Shown: positions 1 through 8,267 of the stretch, one piece after another | How positions within the stretch are numbered: position 1 is the first letter of the stretch | Layout of the letters: every line of letters starts with the position of its first letter | NCBI RefSeq assembly: GCF_000307875.1 | Contig: NZ_AJLS01000138.1 | Coordinates: 62,001-126,000, forward strand | Direction of reading: 5' to 3' | Length of the DNA stretch: 64,000 bases | DNA from: Neobacillus bataviensis LMG 21833 | GTDB taxonomy: Bacteria > Bacillota > Bacilli > Bacillales > Cytobacillaceae | Made by a program: the position numbers and the translations under genes | Notes under the pieces: generated by a model | Database searches by the model: none | The model's input: the letters and a program-made list of their open reading frames with translations, nothing else | What the model was told of the DNA's origin: nothing

Positions 1-373
1 TTAACATCCCATCTAAAAAGAATTGCTCAGGATTTAATGGAGGATTAAGCTCGTAAATAAAGGAACGATCCCCATCATCCGTTTTTACATAGGTCTTTAA
101 TAAACCAATGCCCTCTAATTTTAATCGTGCTTCATGTATATCCTTTAAATTCATTTCCATTACGTTCATCAATAGATGATGTGTGGAAGATTCAGACCAG
201 AGCCGGTTTTCCTCAAGCTCCGCCCAAAGAGTCATATACAAACTAAAACAAGTTGACCCTATCAAGGGCTGATATAAAAACGTCAGCACTTTACGGTCAT
301 ACTCATGTAAGAGCCCATTGGCCGCTACAATATACCGGTCGATAGGAAGAATTTCCTGCCAATGCTGCGCCAT
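1..373 (-). CDS. dnaB: Replication initiation and membrane attachment protein DnaB (5' part, cut by window edge)
   Basis: This is the N-terminal ~124 residues of DnaB, the Firmicutes primosome protein that works with DnaD and DnaI to load the replicative helicase. I translated it by hand: it begins MAQHWQEILPIDRY and continues with the winged-helix-type region typical of DnaB N-termini (..LTFLYQPLIGSTCFSLY..). The start ATG is preceded by GGGAG and GGA-rich sequence. The gene runs off the left edge, so the C-terminal part and the neighbour dnaI are not seen. It lies directly downstream of nrdR on the same strand, as in other Bacillus. Identification rests on sequence feel plus context. Confidence 0.88.
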   Translation of the reverse strand, partial: MAQHWQEILPIDRYIVAANGLLHEYDRKVLTFLYQPLIGSTCFSLYMTLWAELEENRLWSESSTHHLLMNVMEMNLKDIHEARLKLEGIGLLKTYVKTDDGDRSFIYELNPPLNPEQFFLDGML

Positions 374-432
374 ATCATTCCAACACTCCCTCGTTAGTGA
401 AAAAAGAGCCAAAGACAGACCCTTTAGCTCGG

Positions 433-894
433 TTAAGATTTTTCCTTTTTGATTAATTCTTTTAATTCATCTATAAATACATTAATATCCTTAAATTGAC
501 GATAAACTGAGGCGAATCTCACATATGCGACTTCATCAACATGTGCCAGCCTGTCCATCACCATTTCGCCGACAGCATCACTTTTGATTTCAGAAATCCC
601 CTGACTGCGAAGGTCCTTCTCGACACCGTGGGTAATATCTTCTAACTCCTTTAAAGCCACAGGACGTTTTTCACACGCCTTAATCAAGCCCCTGAGTATT
701 TTATCACGGCTGAATTCTTCTCTCGTACCTTCTTTTTTCACCACAATTAAGGGAATCTCTTCTATCTTCTCAAAAGTGGTAAAACGATATCCGCATTCTT
801 CGCATTCTCGCCTTCTCCGTGTGGCACGTCCTTCATCAACAGGCCGGGAATCAAGGACACGTGTACCATAGTTTTGACATGAAGGGCATTTCAT
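433..894 (-). CDS. nrdR: Transcriptional repressor NrdR
   Basis: NrdR represses ribonucleotide reductase operons by binding NrdR boxes in response to ATP/dATP. The 153-residue protein has the expected two parts: an N-terminal zinc ribbon with Cys3, Cys6, Cys31 and Cys34 (CPSC..CEEC), followed by a run of arginines used for DNA contact, and an ATP-cone domain over roughly residues 49-139. Length matches the family (about 150 residues). It is co-directional with dnaB, about 60 bp upstream of it, and probably co-transcribed. No NrdR box or nrd gene is present in this window, so its targets lie elsewhere. Confidence 0.97.
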   Translation of the reverse strand: MKCPSCQNYGTRVLDSRPVDEGRATRRRRECEECGYRFTTFEKIEEIPLIVVKKEGTREEFSRDKILRGLIKACEKRPVALKELEDITHGVEKDLRSQGISEIKSDAVGEMVMDRLAHVDEVAYVRFASVYRQFKDINVFIDELKELIKKEKS

Positions 895-971
895 TGTTTA
901 ATCAGCTCCAAATCCGACAAAATCCTTATCATTATCTTATAAAAAAGCAGCCCTTTGTACAAGTAGAAGTG

Positions 972-1358
972 TTACGAGTTTTTTTTAATTCCAATAAGAT
1001 TATGTAATTGGCCAATCCGCTTGTAATAAGCGGTAATACGTGTTTTCAAAACGGGATTTATGCCTACCAATGAAAATTTCTCCGATGAAATATTAAAATC
1101 AACTGCTGTTTCCATCGATTTAACTGAAACAACCGTTATAATCAAGAAACACGGGATTGGTTTTTTAACTTCCACAGCAATTTCTCCATGATCCTTAGAT
1201 ACGGTTATGACCTGACAATCAGCATCATCATGGAAAATCTTTTCTACCGATTGAAATAATTGATTAAAAGTCGCTTTATAATAATGCGTTTTCAAGGAAT
1301 CGTCCGTGTTTTGGTCTGATGTTTCAATTTGCTTTTTAAACCGCGTAAAAATACCCAT
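972..1358 (-). CDS. Conserved hypothetical cytosolic protein, 128 aa
   Basis: I do not recognise a named family. The protein starts MGIFTRFKKQ, has no membrane segment or signal peptide, and alternates beta-like stretches (..CQVITVSKDHGEIAVEV.., ..CFLIITVVSVKSMETAVDF..) with a basic C-terminal helix. It sits between speD, which has its own terminator, and nrdR, so it is probably the first gene of an nrdR-dnaB transcription unit. A GGAGG-like ribosome site precedes the ATG. The position suggests a conserved Bacillaceae housekeeping protein, but no function can be read from the sequence. Confidence 0.7.
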   Translation of the reverse strand: MGIFTRFKKQIETSDQNTDDSLKTHYYKATFNQLFQSVEKIFHDDADCQVITVSKDHGEIAVEVKKPIPCFLIITVVSVKSMETAVDFNISSEKFSLVGINPVLKTRITAYYKRIGQLHNLIGIKKNS

Positions 1359-1409
1359 AATACCCCTCCAAATATCTCTTATATCTTATTTTACTACAGT
1401 TCCCGTAAA

Positions 1410-1443
1410 ATATAAAAAGAGGTGTACAATTGGTACACCTCTA
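1410..1443 (-). terminator. Rho-independent terminator of speD
   Basis: A perfect 10-bp stem (AGAGGTGTAC / GTACACCTCT, 1418-1442) with a 5-nt loop is followed on the minus strand by a T tract. It lies just after the speD stop and separates speD from the downstream genes. Confidence 0.9.
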
Positions 1444-1460
1444 AGCTAATTTTTTTAATA

Positions 1461-1841
1461 TTATAGTACTTTTGCCTGCTTTACATGTACAGGACCCATT
1501 CCACGTGGAATCTCGATATTTTCACGTGTTTCGGCATTTAATGCTTCAGCAATATAGTCCGCTGCCACATTCGGGTTTAAATCACCGCATGTATACACAT
1601 CAATGCTGGCATAACCATGTTCAGGAAAGCTGTGGATGGTTAGGTGTGATTCAGAAATAATGACAACACCGCTGACACCTTGTGGAGCAAATTTATGAAA
1701 TGCTACCTCGCGAACTTCCGCACCTGATTTAAGAGCTGCTTCGACAAAAGTTGTTTCAATAAAATCCATATCATTCAATTTTTCAAAGTCGCAACCCCAA
1801 AGTTCTGAGATTACGTGACGTCCCATTGTTTCCATATTCAT
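1461..1841 (-). CDS. speD: S-adenosylmethionine decarboxylase proenzyme
   Basis: SpeD decarboxylates S-adenosylmethionine to supply the aminopropyl donor for spermidine. The 126-residue proenzyme is the short class found in Bacillus. It cleaves itself between Glu64 and Ser65 in the ISESHLTIH motif, which turns Ser65 into the pyruvoyl cofactor; His70 and Cys85 match the conserved processing and catalytic positions. The start ATG follows a GGGGG ribosome site. The gene is monocistronic: it has its own promoter, a structured leader of about 130 nt and a strong terminator. In B. subtilis the same gene also lies beside gapB. Confidence 0.97.
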   Translation of the reverse strand: MNMETMGRHVISELWGCDFEKLNDMDFIETTFVEAALKSGAEVREVAFHKFAPQGVSGVVIISESHLTIHSFPEHGYASIDVYTCGDLNPNVAADYIAEALNAETRENIEIPRGMGPVHVKQAKVL

Positions 1842-1865
1842 TTTTCCCCCTTTAACCTTTTATGA

Positions 1866-1983
1866 TGGTTTCTTGAAATCCTGTTATTGACGGTATCTTC
1901 TAACTACCACGGGGGAAAGTTAGTCCAAAGAGGTCCTAACCCTTTAAGTAATTAATCGCTACCTAATTTCAAGAAGTTCACGA
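1866..1983 (-). ncRNA. Structured 5' leader of speD (candidate riboregulator)
   Basis: The leader is closed by a perfect 10-bp helix between 1966-1975 and 1870-1879 (TTCTTGAAAT with ATTTCAAGAA on the minus strand). Inside it, a CTAAC segment (1919-1923) can pair with an upstream GTTAG (1936-1940) or a downstream GTTAG (1900-1904), giving two mutually exclusive stems. It ends just before the speD ribosome site. I do not recognise a named riboswitch class; ligand and function are unknown. Confidence 0.5.
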
Positions 1984-1988
1984 TGACT

Positions 1989-2017
1989 AGTATACTTTGT
2001 TTATATTTTTTTTGCAA
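1989..2017 (-). promoter_or_regulatory. Sigma-A promoter of speD
   Basis: On the minus strand TTGCAA (2012-2017) and TATACT (1989-1994) are separated by exactly 17 bp. Transcription would start near 1983 and give a leader of about 140 nt before the speD start. Confidence 0.75.
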
Positions 2018-2154
2018 CCTATCAAAATAGTTTTTTCACTTGATTCATTCGTAACAACCGCTCATGGACATTTTCATTATATTTTGCGATAAATGATTCT
2101 TTCGCTAAGACTATATTATGCGCAAAAGCCCTTAATGGTACAACCCGGTTCATA

Positions 2155-2187
2155 AAAAAAAGCTGTTCAATTTAACAGCTTTTTTTC
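2155..2187 (-). terminator. Terminator of gapB
   Basis: AGCTGTT / AACAGCT stem with a 6-nt loop, flanked by A and T tracts on both sides. It lies 15 bp after the gapB stop. Confidence 0.9.
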
Positions 2188-2201
2188 GATGACTTTTGAC
2201 A

Positions 2202-3233
2202 TTATCCAACCTTTACCTTTGAGGCATTCGCAATTTCCTCACCAACATATAAGGCCAGCTCGACAACACGTGATGAATAACCCCACTCATTGTCGTACCA
2301 GGCTAAAACTTTCACTTTCCTTGTTCCCATTAACATGGTGGAAAGTCCATCGATAATCGCAGAATGTTCATTTGTATTAAAATCAACAGAAACCAATGGT
2401 TCCATTGTCAAATCTAGAATACCTTGTAACGGTCCATTAGACGCTTCAATAAATGCGTGATTAATTTCATCAACAGTTACATCTTGTTTTAGATCAACTA
2501 CTAAGTCTACAAGTGAAACGTTCGGAGTAGGTACTCGAAGTGACATTCCATGTAATTTTCCTTTCAACTGCGGCAGCACAAGTGATAACGCTTTCGCAGC
2601 GCCTGTTGTGGTAGGAATAATAGATTGTCCACATGCACGAGCTCTCCGTAAATCTTTATGCGGGTTATCAATGTTCTTTTGATCATTTGTATACGCGTGA
2701 ATGGTGGTCATTAACCCGCACTCAATTCCAAACTTTTCATCTAACACCTTTGCAACAGGTGCAAGGCAGTTAGTTGTACATGATGCATTGGAAATAATAT
2801 CATGCTTTGTAATATCCAGCATTTCGTCATTAACACCCATAACAATTGTAATATCTTCATTTTTCCCTGGCGCAGTCAAGAGTACCTTTTTGGCTCCAGC
2901 TACCAGGTGCAGGGCTGCTTTTTCTTTATCATTAAACTTTCCTGTTGCCTCAATGACAATATCAATCCCAAGCTCTTTCCAAGGAAGCTCTTCTGGATTC
3001 CGCTTACTTATTAGTTTAATTCTTTTCCCATTCACGACTAGTTCATCATCTAAAGGAATGACATCGCCCTGAAATGGCCCATGGTTCGTATCATACTTAA
3101 GTAAATGTGCTAATGTTTCTGCTGGATAGCTCGCATTTATAGCTACAATCTCCATTTTATTTTCAAGGATTGCTTTTCGAAAAACCATCCTTCCAATTCT
3201 CCCAAATCCATTAATCGCAATTCTCGCCTTCAT
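2202..3233 (-). CDS. gapB: Glyceraldehyde-3-phosphate dehydrogenase, gluconeogenic NADP-preferring type (GapB)
   Basis: GapB oxidises or reduces glyceraldehyde-3-phosphate in the gluconeogenic direction. The 343-residue protein has the Rossmann motif INGFGRIGR at the N-terminus and the catalytic Cys152 in SNASCTTNC. Near residue 33 it reads INASYP where NAD-specific GapA enzymes carry an aspartate (VNDL..), the usual mark of NADP-tolerant GapB. The C-terminal extension beyond typical GapA length also fits. It is flanked by speD, as in B. subtilis, and its upstream region holds CcpN-like boxes, which supports expression only on gluconeogenic carbon sources. Confidence 0.96.
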   Translation of the reverse strand: MKARIAINGFGRIGRMVFRKAILENKMEIVAINASYPAETLAHLLKYDTNHGPFQGDVIPLDDELVVNGKRIKLISKRNPEELPWKELGIDIVIEATGKFNDKEKAALHLVAGAKKVLLTAPGKNEDITIVMGVNDEMLDITKHDIISNASCTTNCLAPVAKVLDEKFGIECGLMTTIHAYTNDQKNIDNPHKDLRRARACGQSIIPTTTGAAKALSLVLPQLKGKLHGMSLRVPTPNVSLVDLVVDLKQDVTVDEINHAFIEASNGPLQGILDLTMEPLVSVDFNTNEHSAIIDGLSTMLMGTRKVKVLAWYDNEWGYSSRVVELALYVGEEIANASKVKVG

Positions 3234-3253
3234 TTTACGGCCCCTTCCGCATT

Positions 3254-3297
3254 AGTGTTATACTGTTAACTTGTATTATTGCAATTAGTATAACATA
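3254..3297 (-). promoter_or_regulatory. Paired CcpN-like operators upstream of gapB
   Basis: An 8-bp inverted repeat (GTTATACT at 3257-3264, AGTATAAC at 3287-3294) flanks the gapB promoter region. The minus-strand TATGTTATACT fits the CcpN consensus TRTGHYATAYW as I remember it, and the plus-strand copy AGTGTTATACT misses by one base. CcpN represses gapB and pckA during glycolysis in B. subtilis. The regulator gene is not in this window. Confidence 0.65.
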
Positions 3298-3365
3298 TTT
3301 AGGTTTAATTGTGATGAATAAATAGCGGATTTTAAAATATTTAATAATTCTGATAACTAAAGGAT

Positions 3366-3399
3366 AAAAAAAGAAGAGTCCCCTAAGGTAACCCTTCTC
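3366..3399 (-). terminator. Terminator of coaE
   Basis: Minus-strand hairpin AGAAGGGT..ACTCTTCT (one G-U pair) followed by a run of Ts, located between the coaE stop and the gapB promoter. Confidence 0.75.
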
Positions 3400-3408
3400 A
3401 TATTTCGA

Positions 3409-4014
3409 TTATTTCACTTCAATTTCCCAATTTATTAAAACTTCAATGAGCTGTTTCCTAGTATCGCCGATTGTTCCATTATTATTAATTACCACATCTG
3501 CGAGCATCACTTTTTCAGATAGTGGCATCTGGGAACGGATTCTTGCTTCAGCATCCTCAACTGTTAAGTTATTTCTCTCGATTAATCTTTGCAATTGTGT
3601 TTCATTGTCTACAAATACAAGAATGGTTTTATCTACCATACCCGTTAGTTTACTTTCAAATAATAAAGGAATATCGAGTACTACCACATCTTCATTTTTC
3701 TTTGTTGCATTGTCTATTTGATTTCTCATTCTTTTCCGGACTTCTGGGTGGGTAATTTCATTTAAGAGCTGTCTTTTCTCTGCTTGATGGAAAATAATCG
3801 AGCCGAGTTTTGGACGGTCGATTTCCCCGTCCTCCATTAGGATTCCCGTGCCAAATTCAGCAATGATTTTATTGTATGCAGGTTCTCCTTTTTTCACCGC
3901 AAGGCGTGCTTCGACATCTGCATCGACCACTGTAATATCCATTTCTTTAAACATGTTTGAAACTGTGCTTTTTCCACTTGCAATTCCGCCTGTTAAACCA
4001 ATAACTAGTGACAT
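3409..4014 (-). CDS. coaE: Dephospho-CoA kinase
   Basis: CoaE phosphorylates dephospho-CoA on the ribose 3'-hydroxyl, the last step of coenzyme A synthesis. The 201-residue P-loop kinase shows GLTGGIASGKST near residues 7-18, the conserved VVDADVEAR segment where the substrate binds, and the LID-type region around EDAEARIRSQ. Length is typical. It follows ytaF, mutM and polA on the same strand with short gaps, so it is likely the last gene of a polA-mutM-ytaF-coaE operon ending at the terminator after it. Confidence 0.97.
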   Translation of the reverse strand: MSLVIGLTGGIASGKSTVSNMFKEMDITVVDADVEARLAVKKGEPAYNKIIAEFGTGILMEDGEIDRPKLGSIIFHQAEKRQLLNEITHPEVRKRMRNQIDNATKKNEDVVVLDIPLLFESKLTGMVDKTILVFVDNETQLQRLIERNNLTVEDAEARIRSQMPLSEKVMLADVVINNNGTIGDTRKQLIEVLINWEIEVK

Positions 4015-4034
4015 GGTTGTTTCCTTTCAGTCGA

Positions 4035-4670
4035 TTAAATTTTCCAGATTCCAATTATTATTAATAAGATCCCTGGTAAAAAAGTAAATTTTTGAATCCA
4101 TTCAAACTTATGAAAGAAGGTTCCGCTTTTGATCCCAAAGAGAACAAATAACGAACTCATAATTGCAACAGTAATGGCTAAATAAAATGGTGAGTAACCA
4201 AGCATCGCTGCGCCAATTCCTGCTCCAAATGAGTCTAACGATAAGGCAAATCCCAGCATTAGTGCTTCAATCCCTGTAATCGTACCTGATTGGTCAAAAT
4301 CAGCAGACATTGGCTTTTTCAGGATATTAATGGCGATTCCAAGGGAGCGTATTTCAAAATTCACAATTGTTTTTTCATGTTTTAAAATTTCTTTTTCTTT
4401 TTCGGGACGGAAAAATTGGTACAATACCCAGGCGCCAAGGGCGATTAGAATGAATCCTCCGAGGCTTGCGGTAACAGCCGGCGAGAGCACCCTTTCTAGT
4501 CCGTGTCCAATTGACACAGCTATCATTAAAGAGACGGCCGAGCATGTTGCAATAATCAAAATTGACTTAATCGGCATGACCATTTTCCTCAATCCATAGG
4601 TAAACCCGACACTAAAGCTGTCAAGACTGAGTGCAAAAGCTAATACGAGTAGCGAGAACAAGTGAACCAT
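4035..4670 (-). CDS. ytaF: Sporulation membrane protein YtaF (MntP-like fold)
   Basis: YtaF is an integral membrane protein linked to sporulation and related to MntP cation exporters. The motif FALSLDSF appears twice, near residues 10 and 145, showing the internal duplication of the family, and about six hydrophobic segments can be seen. I place the start at the ATG giving MVHLFSLL, because GGAGGAAGGAG lies just upstream; an in-frame ATG 20 codons earlier lacks a good ribosome site. The product is then 211 residues. It lies between mutM and coaE. Confidence 0.88.
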   Translation of the reverse strand: MVHLFSLLVLAFALSLDSFSVGFTYGLRKMVMPIKSILIIATCSAVSLMIAVSIGHGLERVLSPAVTASLGGFILIALGAWVLYQFFRPEKEKEILKHEKTIVNFEIRSLGIAINILKKPMSADFDQSGTITGIEALMLGFALSLDSFGAGIGAAMLGYSPFYLAITVAIMSSLFVLFGIKSGTFFHKFEWIQKFTFLPGILLIIIGIWKI

Positions 4671-4757
4671 ATGATCTCTGACTCCTTCCTCCAAAATCAC
4701 TATGATAGTATATGGAAGGAGCCCATCCAAAGTTAATAAGAATCTACTTTGGTTTCA

Positions 4758-5585
4758 TTAAAGCTTTTGACATGTTGGACAATAATGTGTTCCTCTGCCC
4801 CCAACAGTCATTTTTTCAAGAGGAGTGCCGCATTTTTTACAGGCCTCCCCTTTTCGTCCGTAAGCATATAATTCAAGTTGAAACATGCCGATTTCTCCTT
4901 GAGAATTCACATAGGAGCGAATCGTGCTGCCGCCTTTTTTCACCGCTTCGCTTAATGTTGCGACAATTTCTCGATGAAGGCCGGTAATTTCCTTTTCATT
5001 TAGCGTATTTGCTAAACGTTCAGGGTGGATTCCAGCCCGAAAAAGTGCCTCATCCACATAAATATTACCCAGCCCAACAAAGAGCTTCTGATCAAGTAAC
5101 GCAGGTTTGACTTTCCTCGATGTCTTTTTAAGCTTCTCAGCCAAATATTCTTCAGTAAATTCCTTTGAAAAAGGTTCCGGTCCAAGATCAATCAACGGCG
5201 GCTTTATAAATTCCTCGCCCTTCTTATATAGGTGCATCGTTCCGAATTTCCGGACATCCCGATATCTTAATTCCGTATCATCCGTAAAATGGAAAATCAC
5301 ATGTGTATGTTTATCAAACGGTTCCGTCTTTGAATGAAGCCCATATTTGCCTTCCATTCGCAAGTGAGAGACTAATGCATAATTTCCCGTATAAATAATT
5401 AAAAACTTCCCTCTTCTGCCGACATCAACAATGGTTTCCCCTTTTAAAGCGTCAATAAATTGCTCAACCTCTAAGGGGTTTTTTATGATTTTTGGCCAGT
5501 AAACGGTTATGTTTTCAATTGTTTTAGAAACAACTAATTTCTTCAATGTTTTTCGAACTGTTTCAACCTCAGGAAGTTCTGGCAA
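4758..5585 (-). CDS. mutM: Formamidopyrimidine-DNA glycosylase (Fpg)
   Basis: MutM removes 8-oxoguanine and formamidopyrimidines and nicks the resulting abasic site. Catalysis needs proline directly after the initiator Met, so the start must be the TTG at 5583-5585, giving M-PELPEVETVR; a GGGGG ribosome site lies 9 bp upstream. Longer upstream starts would bury the catalytic proline. The protein is 275 residues, includes Glu in PELPE, and ends with a zinc finger (CKKC..CPTC) that binds DNA. It lies 25 bp after polA. Confidence 0.96.
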   Translation of the reverse strand: MPELPEVETVRKTLKKLVVSKTIENITVYWPKIIKNPLEVEQFIDALKGETIVDVGRRGKFLIIYTGNYALVSHLRMEGKYGLHSKTEPFDKHTHVIFHFTDDTELRYRDVRKFGTMHLYKKGEEFIKPPLIDLGPEPFSKEFTEEYLAEKLKKTSRKVKPALLDQKLFVGLGNIYVDEALFRAGIHPERLANTLNEKEITGLHREIVATLSEAVKKGGSTIRSYVNSQGEIGMFQLELYAYGRKGEACKKCGTPLEKMTVGGRGTHYCPTCQKL

Positions 5586-5610
5586 AACCAGCATCCCCCT
5601 TTGCTGTATT

Positions 5611-8259
5611 TTATTTCGCGTCAAACCATGTTGGACCATAGGAGTAGTCTACTTTTAATGGCACCTTCAATTCAAGCGCATTCTCCATTACGTCAGGGAC
5701 TAATTTTTTGAGGATCTCCACTTCCTCTTCAGGCGCTTCAAAAATCAATTCATCGTGTACTTGAAGCAATAGGCGCGTTTTTAAGCCCTTGTCCTTTAAC
5801 GCTTCGTCCATATCAATCATGGCCTTTTTTATGATGTCAGCAGCACTGCCTTGAATAGGTGTGTTCATTGCCGTTCTTTCGGCAAAACTTCTGATGTTAA
5901 AATTACGGCTCGTAATCTCAGGAATATATCTTCTTCTGTGCAATAAAGTTGAGACGTATCCTTTTTGCCTTGCCGAGTGAATGATGTCATCCATGTATTC
6001 CTTTACACCAGGATAGCTATTAAGGTATCGGTCAATGAATTGACCGGCTTCTTTCCTAGTGATTCCTAATGATTGAGAAAGACCATAATCGCTTATACCA
6101 TATACGATCCCAAAATTAACTGCCTTGGCATGGCGTCTCATATTTGAGGTTATCTCATCCTTATCAACGTGGAAGACTTCCATCGCTGTTTTCGTATGAA
6201 TATCCATGTCATCCTTAAAGGCCTGTATCAATTTTTCATCACCGGCAATATCCGCAAGCACACGAAGTTCAATTTGCGAATAGTCCGCTGCAAAAATCAC
6301 CCAGCCTTTTTCTGATGGAACAAAGGCCTGGCGAATCTTTCGTCCTTCTTCAAGGCGAATTGGGATGTTTTGCAGGTTCGGATCAATTGAACTTAATCTG
6401 CCTGTTGCAGTTAAGGTTTGTTGGTACCTTGTATGAACTTTTCCTGTTTTAGGATCAATTACTTTTAACAGCCCCTCAATGTAGGTGGACTGAAGCTTTC
6501 CAAGCTGCCTGTACAGTAGAATATGTTCAATGATTTCGTGATCATCGGCTAATTTTTCTAATACATCCGCGGATGTTGAATGGCCTGTTTTTGTTTTCTT
6601 AAAGGAATGCAGGCCCAATTTTTCAAATAAAATAACTCCCAGCTGTTTCGGGGAATTGATATTAAATTTTTCACCAGCTAATTCACATATTTTCTCTTCA
6701 ATTTCGATAAGACGGTCATTCAGTTCTTTCCCCATCATCTGGAGTCGTTCCTGCTCTACTTTAATACCACATGATTCCATATCAGCCAATATAAGTGATA
6801 ACGGCATTTCCAGCTCTGTAAACAATTCATATTGTTCATTTTTTCTTAACTCATCTTCCAGTTTTTCTTTCAGGTCATACATTGCAAGACCTTTACGAAC
6901 AAGATGCTCGGCAAGTCTAGACGTCTCCGGAACCTTCCGTTTGGCTCCTTTGCCATAAAATGATTCATCTGATTGGATATTGTGGATATTATATCTTTTC
7001 GCAATTGCAGCTAAATCCTCAATATTTTCCGATGGGTTAATAAGGTAGGAAGCCATTAATATATCAAAGTTAGAGCCTTTTAAATGGATGTCCCGTCTCC
7101 TTAAGGAAACTTCAGATCGTTTTGCATCGTAAACGATTTTCTTTTTCCCCTCATCTTCCGCCCATTTTTTAAAGGCTGCAGATTGGATTGCTAGTTCTGT
7201 CGGCAAGTAATAATGCCCTATTTCATTTATAAGCGAAAAACCGATAATTTCGGCAAAATGATAATTATCATCGAGCATTTCTACATATAAATAATTGGTG
7301 TCAGCAAAAATATCGTCCGTTATTTCATCCGGAATCACATATTCAACCTCTTCCAGTGCTTGCTCTTCGATTACAGATGTATCTTCACCAAGCCTATCTA
7401 ATAAGGAATGAAACCCTAATTCTTTAAATATGCCAACTAATTTTTCTCTTGTAAAGCCTTCGTAGGCAATCGTTTCTAAATCCACTTCCACCGGCGCTTG
7501 GCGCTCAATTGTGGCAAGTTCTTTGCTCATTAGGGCCTGATCTTTAAATTCTGTGAGCTTTTCCTTTAGTTTGTTTCCACTAACTTGATCAATTGATTTG
7601 AGCAGATTTTCTAAGGTGGAAAACTCTTTTAACAGTTTGATTGCGGTTTTTTCCCCCACCCCCGGAACACCGGGAATATTATCAGAGGAGTCCCCCATTA
7701 ACCCCTTCATATCGATAATTTGTTCTGGGGTAAGTCCGTATTTTTCAGCCACATGATCTGGTGTATATTCTTCAATATCGGTAATCCCTTTCCGAGTAAT
7801 CCCGACTGTTGTAGTCGAAGATGAGAGCTGGGTTAAATCCTTGTCCCCGGAAATCACTTTTACCTCATAGCCATCCTTTTCCGCTGTCAATGATAGGGTG
7901 CCAATAATATCATCAGCCTCATAGTTCTCAAGCTCGTATCTTGAAATACCGTAAGCGTCTAATAATTCGCGAATGAATGGAAATTGCTCTGATAATTCAG
8001 GCGGTGTTTTTTGTCTGCCACCTTTGTATTCTGTAAAAGTTTTATGACGAAAGGTAGTTTTCCCAGCATCAAAGGCAACAAGCATATGTGTCGGCTTTTC
8101 ATCCTCTAAAATTTTCATCAGCATCATCGTAAAACCGTATACCGCATTCGTATGGATCCCTTTATCATTATTAAGCAGGGGTAAGGCAAAAAAAGCACGG
8201 TAGGCAATACTATTCCCGTCAATCAGTACAAGCTTTTTTTTCTCCAATATCTTCACCAT
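5611..8259 (-). CDS. polA: DNA polymerase I
   Basis: PolA fills gaps and removes RNA primers. The 882-residue protein has an N-terminal 5'-3' exonuclease (LVLIDGNSIAYRAFFALP, with GDKDLTQL and the helix-hairpin-helix GVPGVGEKTA), a middle 3'-5' exonuclease-like domain and a C-terminal polymerase. In the middle domain the catalytic D-x-E is replaced (YVEMLDD), so proofreading is probably lost, as in other Bacillus enzymes. Polymerase motif A (DYSQIELR) and motif C (VHDE) are intact. It is downstream of phoR by 8 bp, which suggests a phoP-phoR-polA-mutM-ytaF-coaE run. Confidence 0.98.
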   Translation of the reverse strand: MVKILEKKKLVLIDGNSIAYRAFFALPLLNNDKGIHTNAVYGFTMMLMKILEDEKPTHMLVAFDAGKTTFRHKTFTEYKGGRQKTPPELSEQFPFIRELLDAYGISRYELENYEADDIIGTLSLTAEKDGYEVKVISGDKDLTQLSSSTTTVGITRKGITDIEEYTPDHVAEKYGLTPEQIIDMKGLMGDSSDNIPGVPGVGEKTAIKLLKEFSTLENLLKSIDQVSGNKLKEKLTEFKDQALMSKELATIERQAPVEVDLETIAYEGFTREKLVGIFKELGFHSLLDRLGEDTSVIEEQALEEVEYVIPDEITDDIFADTNYLYVEMLDDNYHFAEIIGFSLINEIGHYYLPTELAIQSAAFKKWAEDEGKKKIVYDAKRSEVSLRRRDIHLKGSNFDILMASYLINPSENIEDLAAIAKRYNIHNIQSDESFYGKGAKRKVPETSRLAEHLVRKGLAMYDLKEKLEDELRKNEQYELFTELEMPLSLILADMESCGIKVEQERLQMMGKELNDRLIEIEEKICELAGEKFNINSPKQLGVILFEKLGLHSFKKTKTGHSTSADVLEKLADDHEIIEHILLYRQLGKLQSTYIEGLLKVIDPKTGKVHTRYQQTLTATGRLSSIDPNLQNIPIRLEEGRKIRQAFVPSEKGWVIFAADYSQIELRVLADIAGDEKLIQAFKDDMDIHTKTAMEVFHVDKDEITSNMRRHAKAVNFGIVYGISDYGLSQSLGITRKEAGQFIDRYLNSYPGVKEYMDDIIHSARQKGYVSTLLHRRRYIPEITSRNFNIRSFAERTAMNTPIQGSAADIIKKAMIDMDEALKDKGLKTRLLLQVHDELIFEAPEEEVEILKKLVPDVMENALELKVPLKVDYSYGPTWFDAK

Positions 8260-8267
8260 CCAAAAAA

